Assembly: GCF_019444005.1 (NCBI RefSeq)
Contig: NZ_CP049304.1
Coordinates: 496,001 to 560,000, forward strand
Length of the DNA stretch: 64,000 nucleotides
From: Liquorilactobacillus nagelii DSM 13675
Lineage (GTDB): Bacteria > Bacillota > Bacilli > Lactobacillales > Lactobacillaceae
Direction of reading: 5' to 3'
The position numbers and the translations under genes were made by a program. This document shows, piece after piece, positions 53,889-62,449 of the stretch. Numbering within the stretch: position 1 is the stretch's first letter; each line of letters opens with the position of its first letter. Under the pieces are notes generated by a model. The model worked only from the letters and a program-made list of their open reading frames with translations, had not been told where the DNA came from and ran no database searches.

Positions 53889-53984
53889 ATTTTATGCACC
53901 TCTTTTCATATCTTTATGATAAAAGTACTCTTGTTAATAGTCAATAAAAAAATCACGAAAAGTGAACTTTTTTACATTTTACTA

Positions 53985-54013
53985 TTGATTTGTGTTCACA
54001 AAATGTGTACTAT
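53985..54013 (+). promoter_or_regulatory. Rightward early promoter of prophage 2
   Basis: TTGATT and TACTAT are separated by exactly 17 bp. The spacer holds TGTGTTCACA, and CACGAAAAGTG lies at 53954-53964; both look like half-site pairs for CI/Cro. The promoter lies 26 bases before the cro start. Confidence 0.7.
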
Positions 54014-54038
54014 ATAGATGTAGGAAGGAGGAATATGG

Positions 54039-54272
54039 ATGCAATATAAGCTAGTTGCTTTAAGAAAAGAGAAAAATGAAACACAGGAACAGATTGCAAA
54101 ATTAATTGGGATAAGCGAAGCAGCTTATCGAAATAAAGAGAACGGTAAAACGCAATTTAAAATTTATGAGATGTTTGATATTGCTAAGCATTTTGGATTA
54201 GGCATAGAAGAAATTTTTTTGCCTAGAAAGTACACGCTTTGTGAACAAAGCAAAAAGATAAAAGAGGGATAA
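54039..54272 (+). CDS. Cro-like XRE regulator
   Basis: The 77-residue helix-turn-helix protein (KNETQEQIAKLIGISEAAYRNKENGKTQF) is divergently placed to CI with AGGAAGGA upstream. It is expected to repress the maintenance promoter during the lytic choice. The 85 bases after it hold only very short frames of 10-11 codons. Confidence 0.88.
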   Translation: MQYKLVALRKEKNETQEQIAKLIGISEAAYRNKENGKTQFKIYEMFDIAKHFGLGIEEIFLPRKYTLCEQSKKIKEG

Positions 54273-54357
54273 ATGAAATGGATGATTTTATTTCGATAAA
54301 GGTGTCGAAATGATTGAACAAGAAATAAAAGTTGCAGAATAGAAGGAAGTGATTCAA

Positions 54358-54615
54358 ATGGATAAATTTAGTGTTGGTTTTGCAAAAAAAAGGAAAACAG
54401 CCGCCACCAATTTAACGAAACAAATCGATTTAGCAGCTAATAATCTTTTAACAGAAATTTATGGCAAAAAAGATCACTACTCAGAAGTTTTACAGGAACT
54501 TCATAGCAGTGATCCTAGATATACGACTACTGATCAAGTAGAACGCTATCTCAATGAACGGATGATTGAGATAGTTAAGCAAGCAGCAATGGCTCAGAAA
54601 ATCAATAAACACTAA
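54358..54615 (+). CDS. Hypothetical phage early protein
   Basis: An 85-residue helical protein (ATNLTKQIDLAANNLLTEIYG, C-terminal RMIEIVKQAAMAQKI). AAGGAAGTG supports the ATG at 54358. No family is recognised. Confidence 0.65.
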   Translation: MDKFSVGFAKKRKTAATNLTKQIDLAANNLLTEIYGKKDHYSEVLQELHSSDPRYTTTDQVERYLNERMIEIVKQAAMAQKINKH

Positions 54616-54621
54616 GAAAAT

Positions 54622-54891
54622 CTAGCTGATACTCAATATCGCAGATGTTCTATATAAAGGTCCTGCAGGATCTAGTGAAAACCAGTCGGCTATTCCAAGC
54701 AAGCCTTGTAGACCAACTCGTCCGTCTGAAGTACTGAGCAAGTCTCCATCAAATCTAGATTCAGCGCAGATACTAGTAGCATAGAAGCCAGCTTCTTTAG
54801 TAGCATTGTCTGATTTCCATGCATAAACTTTTGTTTTGAAGCCAACTGATAAATGATCACCATTTATTAAAGTGATAATTACAGAATCCAT
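54622..54891 (-). CDS. Reverse-strand single gene of unknown function
   Basis: The 89-residue protein is encoded against the early operon, with its own GGGAGGG site seven bases before the ATG. It ends facing the stop of the preceding gene. It is Gly/Ser-rich with no membrane segment or family motif that I can see. Opposite orientation and own start signals mark it as an independently expressed cargo gene. Confidence 0.6.
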   Translation of the reverse strand: MDSVIITLINGDHLSVGFKTKVYAWKSDNATKEAGFYATSICAESRFDGDLLSTSDGRVGLQGLLGIADWFSLDPAGPLYRTSAILSIS

Positions 54892-54963
54892 AACGTACCC
54901 TCCCTTCGTTAAGAATAACTAAATTATATTATTAAAATTTTAACAATGAAAGGTAAGTTTAGT

Positions 54964-55683
54964 ATGAATGAAATAAAAAAAGTTGAATTCAAAGATGAAT
55001 TAATTTTAACTACTGGACAATTAGCGGTCTTTTATGGCGTAAGCCCTCAGCGGATTAAACAAAATTTTGCAAACAATAAAAACAAATTTGTTGAAGGTAC
55101 ACACTATTTTGAACTATCAGGAGAAGAATTAAAACAATTTAAGAGCCAGGTCGAAAATATCGACTTGCCTATTAATAAGTTTGCAAGTCATTTAATCCTT
55201 TGGACAAAACGCGGAGCAAGTCGTCATTCGAAAATGCTGGGAACAGATCAAGCTTGGGATATGTATGACGAGCTAGAGGAAAACTACTTTAGCGTCACGA
55301 ATCAGAGACCGTTATCTTTGCCTGAGCAGATCAGTCTTGTTGCGAAAGGGTACTCAACTTTGGAGAAAGACGTCAAAGAAATAAAACAGCTAATGGGTTT
55401 ACCAGGTAACCTTGCTTATAAATTTACTCAAGAGCGAAATAAAAAGATTGTCACGATTTTAGGTGGAAAAGATACAAATGCTTACGGTGATAAGAATTTG
55501 CGCCAAAGAACGTATAGCAGCCTTTTTAAATCATTCAAGGAAGTGTTTATGCAGGATAGGTATAACGATACGTCAATAGAGAAGTTTAAAGATGCGATTG
55601 AGTTTACAAAGAACTGGTATCCACCGTTTGAACTACAGCAAGAGATTATAAAAGCAAATTCACAGATTTCTATGAATGTTTGA
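54964..55683 (+). CDS. ORF6N-domain antirepressor
   Basis: The 239-residue protein has an N-terminal ORF6N DNA-binding domain (LTTGQLAVFYGVSPQRIKQNFANNKNKFVEGTHYFEL, then WTKRGASRHSKMLGT) and a C-terminal ORF6C-like domain (RQRTYSSLFKSFKEVF). Antirepressors of this type counteract CI. The ATG at 54964 has AAAGG upstream; the earlier ATG at 54946 has none. Confidence 0.9.
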   Translation: MNEIKKVEFKDELILTTGQLAVFYGVSPQRIKQNFANNKNKFVEGTHYFELSGEELKQFKSQVENIDLPINKFASHLILWTKRGASRHSKMLGTDQAWDMYDELEENYFSVTNQRPLSLPEQISLVAKGYSTLEKDVKEIKQLMGLPGNLAYKFTQERNKKIVTILGGKDTNAYGDKNLRQRTYSSLFKSFKEVFMQDRYNDTSIEKFKDAIEFTKNWYPPFELQQEIIKANSQISMNV

Positions 55684-55696
55684 AGGGGAAAATTAC

Positions 55697-55909
55697 ATGA
55701 AATTAACTATTGAAGGGAACACAGAAGAAATTAAAAATGTGTTCCAAGCTATTGGGAGTAGCAAGGAACACAGCTCTTCAAAAATGATTGATGAAAAAGA
55801 TATTTTAGAACGAACAACTATTTCTCATCTTAAAAAAATGGGGATAACAGACAGAAAAATTATTGATGCTATTAAAACTGATGTTGAAGATTTACTTAAT
55901 TTAAAGTAG
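55697..55909 (+). CDS. Hypothetical phage early protein
   Basis: A 70-residue acidic protein with GAAGGGG before the ATG at 55697. It is convergent with, and overlaps by 14 bases, the reverse gene that follows. No family is recognised. Confidence 0.6.
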   Translation: MKLTIEGNTEEIKNVFQAIGSSKEHSSSKMIDEKDILERTTISHLKKMGITDRKIIDAIKTDVEDLLNLK

Positions 55910-56288
55910 CAATTTCTTCATCGGTTAAGGCATCGGTATTTAAAAGTTGTTGAACAGGGTAAACAGTTTGTACAAGTCGCTTGTATTCAATGTCAGACCA
56001 TTGCTGAGAGTGATTAGTTGCTAAATTTTCTAGTATTTCATCGCAAAAAGTTGTTACTTGGGGCATTAAGTCATCAAATTCATATCTATCCAAAGTTTCG
56101 TGTGTTTTTGATATTAGCCAAAATGATTGGAAGTCTGAATAAGCAAGAGTTGCATAAGAAGATGCTGCTTCATATTTATAAGTTTCATTTCCGGTTAAAA
56201 AAAGAGTTCTCTTAGCATTTCGAGCATGACCCATAGCTTTTTGTAATAAGTGGGATAGCATCGGTACAAATTGATCTATTTCGTCCAT
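55896..56288 (-). CDS. Reverse-strand single gene, helical protein
   Basis: The 130-residue all-helical acidic protein (DEIDQFVPMLSHLLQKAMGHARNAKRTLFL) is encoded against the operon. A strong AAAGGAGG eight bases before the ATG at 56288 supports it. No family is recognised. It is the second of three reverse genes in this early region. Confidence 0.65.
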   Translation of the reverse strand: MDEIDQFVPMLSHLLQKAMGHARNAKRTLFLTGNETYKYEAASSYATLAYSDFQSFWLISKTHETLDRYEFDDLMPQVTTFCDEILENLATNHSQQWSDIEYKRLVQTVYPVQQLLNTDALTDEEIATLN

Positions 56289-56376
56289 ATTAATCACCTC
56301 CTTTCGAGATGATTATATCAAATATTTGTAGTGGAGGAATGGGAAATCTAATCGAAGAATAGAAAGGAGAGTGTTT

Positions 56377-56706
56377 ATGCCTACATTAATTAATGAAAGG
56401 GAAATAAATAAACTTTTAGAAGAACAATTGCAAGACACAATCTCAAATTTCATCAAAAGTAATGTTGAAGGTAGAACCTGGTCAATTATGGAATTTAAAA
56501 AAGCTTGCTGCTTTAATCGTGATCGGCGGTGGGTCGTGTATTTCATACTAAAGCCCTTTAGGAATGAAATTGAATATGGGAAGAATAATCTAAATGGTTG
56601 GTGTATCTATGGAAAAAGTTATCAAATCAGAGCGAGATTAGCAGCTAGATGGATTGAAAAAAATTTTACTCGGATAGATTGGGATGCCGAGTTACCAACT
56701 AAGTGA
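56377..56706 (+). CDS. DUF771-family phage protein
   Basis: The 109-residue protein matches DUF771: WSIMEFKKACCFNRDRRWVVYFILKPFRNEIE and a C-terminal helix with YQIRARLAARWIEKNF. The family has a winged-helix-like fold and is common in Lactobacillus phage early regions. AAAGGAGAG precedes the ATG at 56377. Confidence 0.88.
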   Translation: MPTLINEREINKLLEEQLQDTISNFIKSNVEGRTWSIMEFKKACCFNRDRRWVVYFILKPFRNEIEYGKNNLNGWCIYGKSYQIRARLAARWIEKNFTRIDWDAELPTK

Positions 56707-56720
56707 AATGAGGTGAGCGA

Positions 56721-56954
56721 ATGAAACAAAAGGAATTTGAATTAATCAAAACATTAAATGATCAACTAAATTTTTATAAAAACCAGCTAAATGTTGCTGA
56801 AAATCTACAAAAAACATTGATCGATAATTTGTCAATTGAAAAAGTAATATGTACTACACATCGTGTTGGATTTGGGACAAAAAAAAGTCCGGTAAAGTTA
56901 GTAAAAACTTACTGGGACTTAGATGGAAATTTACTATTCAGATACGAACTATAA
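56721..56954 (+). CDS. Hypothetical phage early protein
   Basis: A 77-residue protein with a coiled-coil N terminus (FELIKTLNDQLNFYKNQLNVAE) and a short beta-rich tail. It is convergent with the DUF4145 gene, whose stop begins at the next base. Confidence 0.6.
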   Translation: MKQKEFELIKTLNDQLNFYKNQLNVAENLQKTLIDNLSIEKVICTTHRVGFGTKKSPVKLVKTYWDLDGNLLFRYEL

Positions 56955-57638
56955 TTATTTTTTGTTTCTGGAGACGGGAGGATTAAGAAGCATAAGCTTG
57001 ACTAAAATTATCTGGATAAATATCTCAAGGTAGTTTTTTAATTCAACAAGCTTAAGCTCAGCATCAAAGTTTTCAGGTTTATCCCAATGAGCATAATCAT
57101 TACCATTGATTCGTACAACATCTGTGGCAACTTGAGCCGCATTATCATCTTTAAAGTACTTGGATATTGAATTGTTAAGATTCATTTTGGAAATTTCCTC
57201 TTTTGGCTGGTTTAGTATCTTTAATGCATAGTCCTTTATCAAAATTTCTTCGGCAGCACGATAGCCTATACCAGCAATTTCGAAATCATTATGTAATTCA
57301 GCTGCTTCGGCTTGATGATACATGGAGATGAAAGTAGGTGAGAATTCAACCAGTAACTTATTAAATTGTCTAGAAGAAGCTTGTGGCCAAAAAGTGAGCA
57401 GTTTAGTTTGTTCTGTGTTATCAGGGAAAATTCTTTGAATACTGAAATGTTTTTTTTGACAACTAGTACATTCGTGAGAAAAAAATGTGACTAAGGTTTG
57501 ATTGATAGTTATGCTACCCCAATTTTTATTAATTGGGTTGTTACTAACACCACAATTAGGACATATATCAAGTATTTTGAGTTTGGAGTTTCTGTAGTTA
57601 TTAAGGTTAAGATTAAATGTTTGTTCTCTTGTTTTCAA
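56955..57638 (-). CDS. DUF4145-domain protein (reverse strand)
   Basis: The 227-residue protein starts with a zinc ribbon (CPNCG and CTSCQ pairs) and continues with a helical DUF4145 domain (GIGYRAAEEILIKDYALKIL, VVRINGNDYAHWDKP). DUF4145 occurs in restriction enzymes and other defence proteins as well as in stand-alone phage genes. It is the third reverse gene in this early region. TTG start with AAAGGATG upstream. Confidence 0.8.
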   Translation of the reverse strand: MKTREQTFNLNLNNYRNSKLKILDICPNCGVSNNPINKNWGSITINQTLVTFFSHECTSCQKKHFSIQRIFPDNTEQTKLLTFWPQASSRQFNKLLVEFSPTFISMYHQAEAAELHNDFEIAGIGYRAAEEILIKDYALKILNQPKEEISKMNLNNSISKYFKDDNAAQVATDVVRINGNDYAHWDKPENFDAELKLVELKNYLEIFIQIILVKLMLLNPPVSRNKK

Positions 57639-57764
57639 TATAAAAGCATCCTTTCATTTTTATGCATTAATTACATGACAAAATATACTCTATATTAACT
57701 AAGCTAGCAATGTAAAAATGTTTAGACTATGTTCTATTATTTCGTATGGTTTGGAGGAGTAATC

Positions 57765-57887
57765 GTGATAAGAAAATTTCATGAGTACTTTGGTGTCGAT
57801 GGTTGGCAAGCAGTAGGGTTCTACTCAATCTTTATCATCCCTACAGTTTGGATGATTATCTTGGAGGTGGTCTTACGCAATATTTAA
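57765..57887 (+). CDS. Small membrane protein
   Basis: A 40-residue frame with TTGGAGGAG before its GTG encodes one membrane span (VGFYSIFIIPTVWMIILEVVL). A second hydrophobic frame follows to 57966 behind GGAGGTGG but has no standard start codon. The rest of the gap to 58044 holds a short inverted repeat (GCCTA / TAGGC). Confidence 0.5.
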   Translation: MIRKFHEYFGVDGWQAVGFYSIFIIPTVWMIILEVVLRNI

Positions 57888-58043
57888 CGAGTACGTTACA
57901 GGCTGTTACCCTTTTTCTTTTACTCAGTCTGTTGGCAATTCAAATTAAAGATAATCTCAAAAAATAAAAAACGAGCCTACAGGAATAGGCCCGATAAAAA
58001 ATAAATTTACGTGTTTAGTATAGCACACCAGGAGGTTAAGTGA

Positions 58044-58211
58044 ATGTTTCTAGCAGCATATCGAGGAGACACTTTTATTTGCCTAGCTGACAATTACGAG
58101 GAAATGGCTAAAAAGCTTGGTGTTAGCGTTAGGACGGCTAAATGGTTGGGATATAAATCGGTTCACAGCAGAGGAAATCGAAGAAAACTTGTTTACGAAT
58201 ATGAGGATTAA
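58044..58211 (+). CDS. Small helix-turn-helix-like protein
   Basis: A 55-residue protein (DNYEEMAKKLGVSVRTAKWLGYKS) with a strong GGAGG site. The central segment is a homeodomain-like DNA-binding helix pair. It precedes the HNHc nuclease gene. Confidence 0.65.
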   Translation: MFLAAYRGDTFICLADNYEEMAKKLGVSVRTAKWLGYKSVHSRGNRRKLVYEYED

Positions 58212-58215
58212 TTAA

Positions 58216-58968
58216 ATGAACGACGAACGGTTTGCAGGCCACTTGCTAAACGTAAAAAATGATGAAATCACTTTGCGAGTTGATGACATTGAAGGTTTAA
58301 AAACTCTTTTTCGTCGCGGAAAGATTGATTTTGACCTTAAACCGCATTCCATTGAATTAGTTTCTCCACTACAGCAGCGCAAAGCTTATGCAATGATTCG
58401 TGATATTGGGGAATACCAGGGCTTTGAACAACGTTATGAGTTTGAAAATTTAAAACAGCATTTAAAATCACAATTTTGTCATGAGAGCAGTTATCGAAAG
58501 TTTAGTTTAAGTAATTGTCATAAAGACATAGCAACTGAATTCATCTCCTGGCTAGTTGAATACTGCTTTTACTTTGGCATCCCATTTGAATTTAAAGACT
58601 TGGCCAACACGTTTGATACTGGCCGACAAGTTTACTTATGTTTGGTCCATAAACGTTGTACCTGTTGTGGATCAACCAGAAACATCCAAATCAATCATGA
58701 GGATACGGTCGGAATTGGCAATAACCGAACTCATCTTGATCACAGAGGACACAGATTAGAAGCTCTGTGCAATCTCCATCATCACGAGTTCCATCAGCTA
58801 GGACCAACGAGTTTTGCCGCTAAGTGGCATTTTCACGGCGTTAAATTGAATGATGATCAACTCGTTAGTTTGAAATTAATGTCTCGAAAACAAATGCAAG
58901 AGTTTGACCTGCAGTACGAGCAAGAAAGACTCGCAGAAAAGTTGAGGTATGACCATGAAAAAAGGTAA
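58216..58968 (+). CDS. Putative HNHc nuclease of phage replication module
   Basis: The 250-residue protein has an N-terminal region of unknown fold and a C-terminal HNH domain: CTCCGSTRNIQINHEDTVG, HLDHRGHRLEALCNLHHHEFHQLG, with the two CxxC-like pairs and catalytic His. This family (HNHc_6) accompanies DnaD-type replication genes in Firmicutes phages. Confidence 0.88.
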   Translation: MNDERFAGHLLNVKNDEITLRVDDIEGLKTLFRRGKIDFDLKPHSIELVSPLQQRKAYAMIRDIGEYQGFEQRYEFENLKQHLKSQFCHESSYRKFSLSNCHKDIATEFISWLVEYCFYFGIPFEFKDLANTFDTGRQVYLCLVHKRCTCCGSTRNIQINHEDTVGIGNNRTHLDHRGHRLEALCNLHHHEFHQLGPTSFAAKWHFHGVKLNDDQLVSLKLMSRKQMQEFDLQYEQERLAEKLRYDHEKR

Positions 58969-59161
58969 AAACAAACAGAAAAAGAAACGACCAATTAGGC
59001 TGGTTAGTACTGGTGGCAGATTTGCCAAAGATTTTACAAGCTTTAAAGCTGCTAGTTGGTGGTTAAAGGAAAGCCCTGAATTTGTTTCAGAATTAATTAG
59101 TCGGGGCATTGTTCACGCAGGAGAGTTTGAATTATTGATTGGAGGGATGTTAGATGACTGA
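58955..59161 (+). CDS. Hypothetical phage protein
   Basis: A 68-residue basic protein (KGKNKQKKKRPIRLVSTGG) with an aromatic C-terminal half. GAGGT precedes the ATG at 58955. It overlaps both neighbours. Confidence 0.6.
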   Translation: MKKGKNKQKKKRPIRLVSTGGRFAKDFTSFKAASWWLKESPEFVSELISRGIVHAGEFELLIGGMLDD

Positions 59162-60035
59162 ACAACCAGCATATTATTCGATTTTAACAGCAAGTGTTAG
59201 ATATGACCCACGACTTAAAAATCACGCTGATGAGAAAATTTTGTTCAGCGAAATCACAGCACTAACTAATAAGCTGGGCTATTGTACAGCAAGCAATAGA
59301 TATTTTGCCGAACTTTACGATCGTCCAGTTCAAACCATTTCAAAATGGATAAATCATTTAAAGTCAATTGGATATTTGAAAATTGAAATGGTTCGTGAGG
59401 GAAAAGAAATAAAACAACGAAAAATTTATACAAATACTAACCCACCTATTAACGCTGACGTTAATACCCCATCACGTTCGCATGAAGGGGGTATTCATGT
59501 GAACGTTAAGGACCCTATTCACGTAGACGTGAAGGAGAATATTACAAGTATTAATAATACAAGTATTAATAATAACAATAACAAAGGAGTCGAAAAACAA
59601 ACGACTGTCAATGCATTTGAAACACTTCAAAAAGCAAACATATCTCTGAATGGAATTACTACTCCAATTTTCTTGGACTATGTCGAATCACTTGGAAATG
59701 AGGTCGTTGATTATGCAATTAACAAAATGTGCAGTTCAGCTACTCGAGCATCATGGGGCTATCTGAAAGTGATGCTGAATGATTATGAAGAACACAATGT
59801 CAAAACGCTTGAGCAGATTAAAAAGCTAGAAGCTGATTTTGAAGCAAAGAAAGAGAAACGAGGCTTCCGTAAGAAAAAGGTTGTTCAGAAAGAAGCACTT
59901 CCTGATTGGGCTGCTAATCCACCTGAACAATCTGTTCAAGCAAATGAATATACAGACGAACAAAGAGCGGAACTAACAGCTAAGCTGGCCAGACTGAGTG
60001 AAAAAGGTAAGTCGGATGGTACGAACGAATGTTAA
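59154..60035 (+). CDS. DnaD-like replication initiation protein
   Basis: The 293-residue protein has an N-terminal winged helix (YSILTASVRYDPRLKNHADEKILFSEI, then YCTASNRYFAELYDRPVQTISKWI), a linker, and a DnaD/DnaB_2 domain (FLDYVESLGNEVVDYAINKMCSSATRASWGYLKVML). It binds the phage origin and loads host helicase. The linker region 59450-59590 has several short repeats and could hold the origin, as in related phages. Confidence 0.88.
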   Translation: MTEQPAYYSILTASVRYDPRLKNHADEKILFSEITALTNKLGYCTASNRYFAELYDRPVQTISKWINHLKSIGYLKIEMVREGKEIKQRKIYTNTNPPINADVNTPSRSHEGGIHVNVKDPIHVDVKENITSINNTSINNNNNKGVEKQTTVNAFETLQKANISLNGITTPIFLDYVESLGNEVVDYAINKMCSSATRASWGYLKVMLNDYEEHNVKTLEQIKKLEADFEAKKEKRGFRKKKVVQKEALPDWAANPPEQSVQANEYTDEQRAELTAKLARLSEKGKSDGTNEC

Positions 60036-60216
60036 GCAGCTGAGAAATAGGCATCGAATCAGCCAAGCAGACTTAGGGAAGTTTATCGGTGTTACAGATG
60101 GAACTATCAGCAAGTTAGAAAATGGTCGGAACTATCCAAGCATGGAATTAGCAATCAAACTGGCAGACTTTTTCGATGTTAGCTTGGATGAATTAATCGG
60201 GAGGAGAAAATTATGA
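60016..60216 (+). CDS. XRE-family small regulator
   Basis: The 66-residue protein is almost entirely a helix-turn-helix (KQLRNRHRISQADLGKFIGVTDGTISKLENGRNYPSMELAIKLADFF). It overlaps the DnaD gene end. AAAAGGTAAG precedes the ATG at 60016. Confidence 0.85.
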   Translation: MVRTNVKQLRNRHRISQADLGKFIGVTDGTISKLENGRNYPSMELAIKLADFFDVSLDELIGRRKL

Positions 60217-60458
60217 CCAAGAATAAACTGAGTGATCTTAATAATCACTTATTTGCAGAGTTAGAACGTTTAGGGGATGAAGATTTAAAGGGCGATTCGT
60301 TGAAAGAAGAAATCAATCGAGCAAAAGCTATTTCAGGTGTAGCAACGAATGTCGTTGAGAATGCTAACTTGGCGTTAAAAGCGGCGATTGCTTACGATGA
60401 TCGTCAAGGCGGGATGAAGTTACCAAAGATGATTAGTGTTGATGAGCATGGGGGCTAA
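60213..60458 (+). CDS. Hypothetical phage protein
   Basis: An 81-residue helical protein (DLNNHLFAELERLGDEDL, then RAKAISGVATNVVENANLALKAA) of a type often seen after DnaD genes. It overlaps neighbours on both sides. Confidence 0.75.
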   Translation: MTKNKLSDLNNHLFAELERLGDEDLKGDSLKEEINRAKAISGVATNVVENANLALKAAIAYDDRQGGMKLPKMISVDEHGG

Positions 60459-61059
60459 CCTTTTTTCGAAAACACAGGAGATTGCCATTAGAGAATTGTC
60501 AAAGGGAAGAAGTGCCAGAGAACTTACAAAAATCGTAAATGCAAAATTCAATAGAAATCTTAAAGTTTCCCAAATGAAAAGCTGGAAAGTTAATCATCAG
60601 GCTAACAGCGGACGAAATGGTCAATTTAAAAAAGGCATGACTCCCTGGAATAAGGGAAAGAAGACTGGCAACCACGGTCGAATGACTGAGACTCAGTTCA
60701 AATCAGAGCCTCACTTAGAAGATAGAAAGCCACTAGGAACTAAAGTAATGAGGGCTGATGGCTATATCTGGATTAAGATCAACAACGATTTGCCATTCAA
60801 AAACCGCTGGAAACAGTTGCATCGATTAATTTGGGAAGAACACAACGGGCCGATTCCTAAAGAAAAAAAGCTTATGTTTCTCGATGGTGATCCCACACAT
60901 GTGGTAATTGATAATTTAGCACTGGTTTCTTCAAGAGAAAATCTCGAGATGAACAGGTATGGATTAAACTCCAAGGATCCAGAATTAACCAAAACAGGAA
61001 TTAATATTGCAAAAGTAAATATCAAGCTCAGAGAAAGGAGCAAAGGAAAAAATGATTAG
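60448..61059 (+). CDS. HNH endonuclease (homing type)
   Basis: About 203 residues. An N-terminal helix-turn-helix-like part is followed by a linker (KKGMTPWNKGKKTGNHGRM) and an HNH domain (RADGYIWIKIN, WKQLHRLIWEEHNGPIPKEKKLMFLDGD, IDNLALVSSRENLEMNR). These are typical of free-standing HNH endonucleases in phages. The start is uncertain (60436, 60442 or 60448) because no clear ribosome binding site is seen. Confidence 0.85.
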   Translation: MGANLFSKTQEIAIRELSKGRSARELTKIVNAKFNRNLKVSQMKSWKVNHQANSGRNGQFKKGMTPWNKGKKTGNHGRMTETQFKSEPHLEDRKPLGTKVMRADGYIWIKINNDLPFKNRWKQLHRLIWEEHNGPIPKEKKLMFLDGDPTHVVIDNLALVSSRENLEMNRYGLNSKDPELTKTGINIAKVNIKLRERSKGKND

Positions 61060-61204
61060 ACCTGGAATGACAGTTATTTATCAAGAAAATTGTTACAGAG
61101 TTAGAACAATTGTCGATTATCAGCCATACCAACTAGCTCAGTTGCCAGTTAGAAATGGCGATATCTGGGTGCCAGTTGAGCAGCTAACAAAATTGGAGGG
61201 ATGA
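61052..61204 (+). CDS. Small phage protein
   Basis: A 50-residue protein (MIRPGMTVIYQENCYRVRTI) with AGGAGCAAAGG upstream; likely a small SH3-like barrel. Stop and next start overlap. Too short for confident family assignment. Confidence 0.6.
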   Translation: MIRPGMTVIYQENCYRVRTIVDYQPYQLAQLPVRNGDIWVPVEQLTKLEG

Positions 61205-61206
61205 AC

Positions 61207-61620
61207 ATGGAAAAACAAATTAACTTTGACTTATCAAACGTGGCCAATGGTGGTTTACAGGAAAAATTGGATAGGGCATTAAATCAGGTAACAGAAAACA
61301 TCATGGATCCAAATACGGACCAAACGAAGAAAAGAAAAATTACAATCAATTTGGTATTTGAACCATCAAAATCAGGGGATGCAGTTGATGTTGATATTCA
61401 GACAAAAGTAAGCCTTGTCCCAGAACAAGGTGTTGGCACAACAATGTTGATTGGTCGCGATGGGAAAGGAAAGACGGTGGTTAATGAGCTTAAATCAGGA
61501 ACACCAGGACAAACATTTATTGATCCTGATGATGGTGAAGTAAAGACAGATACAGGAGTACCAGTTGCGGACATTGAGAAAGAGCAAAAAGTCATTGATC
61601 TACAAGCCAAGAAAGGATAG
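61207..61620 (+). CDS. Phage 'replication terminator'-type protein
   Basis: The 137-residue protein (NFDLSNVANGGLQEKLDRALNQV, then KRKITINLVFEPSKSGD) belongs to a phage family often labelled replication terminator protein, although I know of no proof of that function. GGAGGG six bases before supports the ATG at 61207. Confidence 0.75.
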   Translation: MEKQINFDLSNVANGGLQEKLDRALNQVTENIMDPNTDQTKKRKITINLVFEPSKSGDAVDVDIQTKVSLVPEQGVGTTMLIGRDGKGKTVVNELKSGTPGQTFIDPDDGEVKTDTGVPVADIEKEQKVIDLQAKKG

Positions 61621-61629
61621 TGAACAGAG

Positions 61630-62361
61630 ATGGAAATGAAAGAATTAAATGATTTAGTTGAATTAGCACGCGAGGCAGAGGGAAAGAAAACATTTGTTGT
61701 GGGTGAGCAGACCTGGTTCGTTGACGGAGATGGAGCAGCACATCGAATAAAAGAGACATGTGTTCCTGAACGGAAAGTTGAACTGCACACACTAACTGGT
61801 TTGCTTGATTATATTCAAAGTGAACAAAGCAAATTGGATAAGCCGAGATTACGAATTGATAGCCCAACAAGAGTTTATTTTGAGGGAGCTTTAGATAAAT
61901 ATGGTCGACGTGCTATTGAAGCAGTAGCGGAATTTCAAACACCAGGTTTTACGTTTGAAAATTTCTATGAGCAAGAAACGATGAACATTGCACTTCAATC
62001 ACGCTTTGTTTCAACACCTGATAGAGAAATCCTATTAAAAGTAATTGGCAACTTACAGGAAAGTGAAGTTAAGCAAGCTAGTGATGATGGTGTATCGCAA
62101 CAAGTTCAAATCAAATCAGGTGTTGCAAGTGTAGCCGATGTAAAAGTTCCTAATCCTGTTTCACTTGCTCCATACCGAACATTTTTAGAAGTTGAACAGC
62201 CCATTAGCAAATTTATCTTCAGGATGCGTTCAGGAATGCAATCGGCAATTTTTGAAGCTGACGGCGGTATGTGGAAGATTGAAGCTACTCAAAAAGTTAA
62301 AAAGTACCTGGAAGATGAATTAAAAAATCGTGATTTGAATGCTATTAAAGTGATTGCGTAA
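61630..62361 (+). CDS. DUF2303-like phage protein
   Basis: The 243-residue protein (TFVVGEQTWFVDGDGAAHRIKE, LLDYIQSEQSKL, VYFEGALDKYGRR, YRTFLEVEQPISKFIFRMR) resembles DUF2303. It is regularly next to the preceding protein in phage early regions. Function unknown. Confidence 0.75.
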   Translation: MEMKELNDLVELAREAEGKKTFVVGEQTWFVDGDGAAHRIKETCVPERKVELHTLTGLLDYIQSEQSKLDKPRLRIDSPTRVYFEGALDKYGRRAIEAVAEFQTPGFTFENFYEQETMNIALQSRFVSTPDREILLKVIGNLQESEVKQASDDGVSQQVQIKSGVASVADVKVPNPVSLAPYRTFLEVEQPISKFIFRMRSGMQSAIFEADGGMWKIEATQKVKKYLEDELKNRDLNAIKVIA

Positions 62362-62370
62362 TAATCACAA

Positions 62371-62415
62371 GCCCACGTCAGAGGATGCTTTGTCCGTTCG
62401 CTACGGAACGTGGGC
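62371..62415 (+). promoter_or_regulatory. Nested intergenic hairpin
   Basis: Outer stem GCCCACGT / ACGTGGGC (62371-62378 with 62408-62415) encloses an inner hairpin TCCGT-TCGCT-ACGGA (62393-62407). No T run follows directly, so it is not a classic terminator. It lies 9 bases after the DUF2303 stop and may be an mRNA stabiliser or regulatory structure. Confidence 0.6.
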
Positions 62416-62449
62416 CTAACCGGTTAAATATTTTTGAAAGGAGAAAGTA

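Noticed and set aside
54273..54357. Two frames of 10-11 codons after cro
   Set aside because: They are too short, lack convincing start signals and have no features that support expression.
57857..57966. Second hydrophobic peptide following the 40-residue membrane protein
   Set aside because: It has a GGAGGTGG site but no standard start codon in frame, so it was not listed as a gene.
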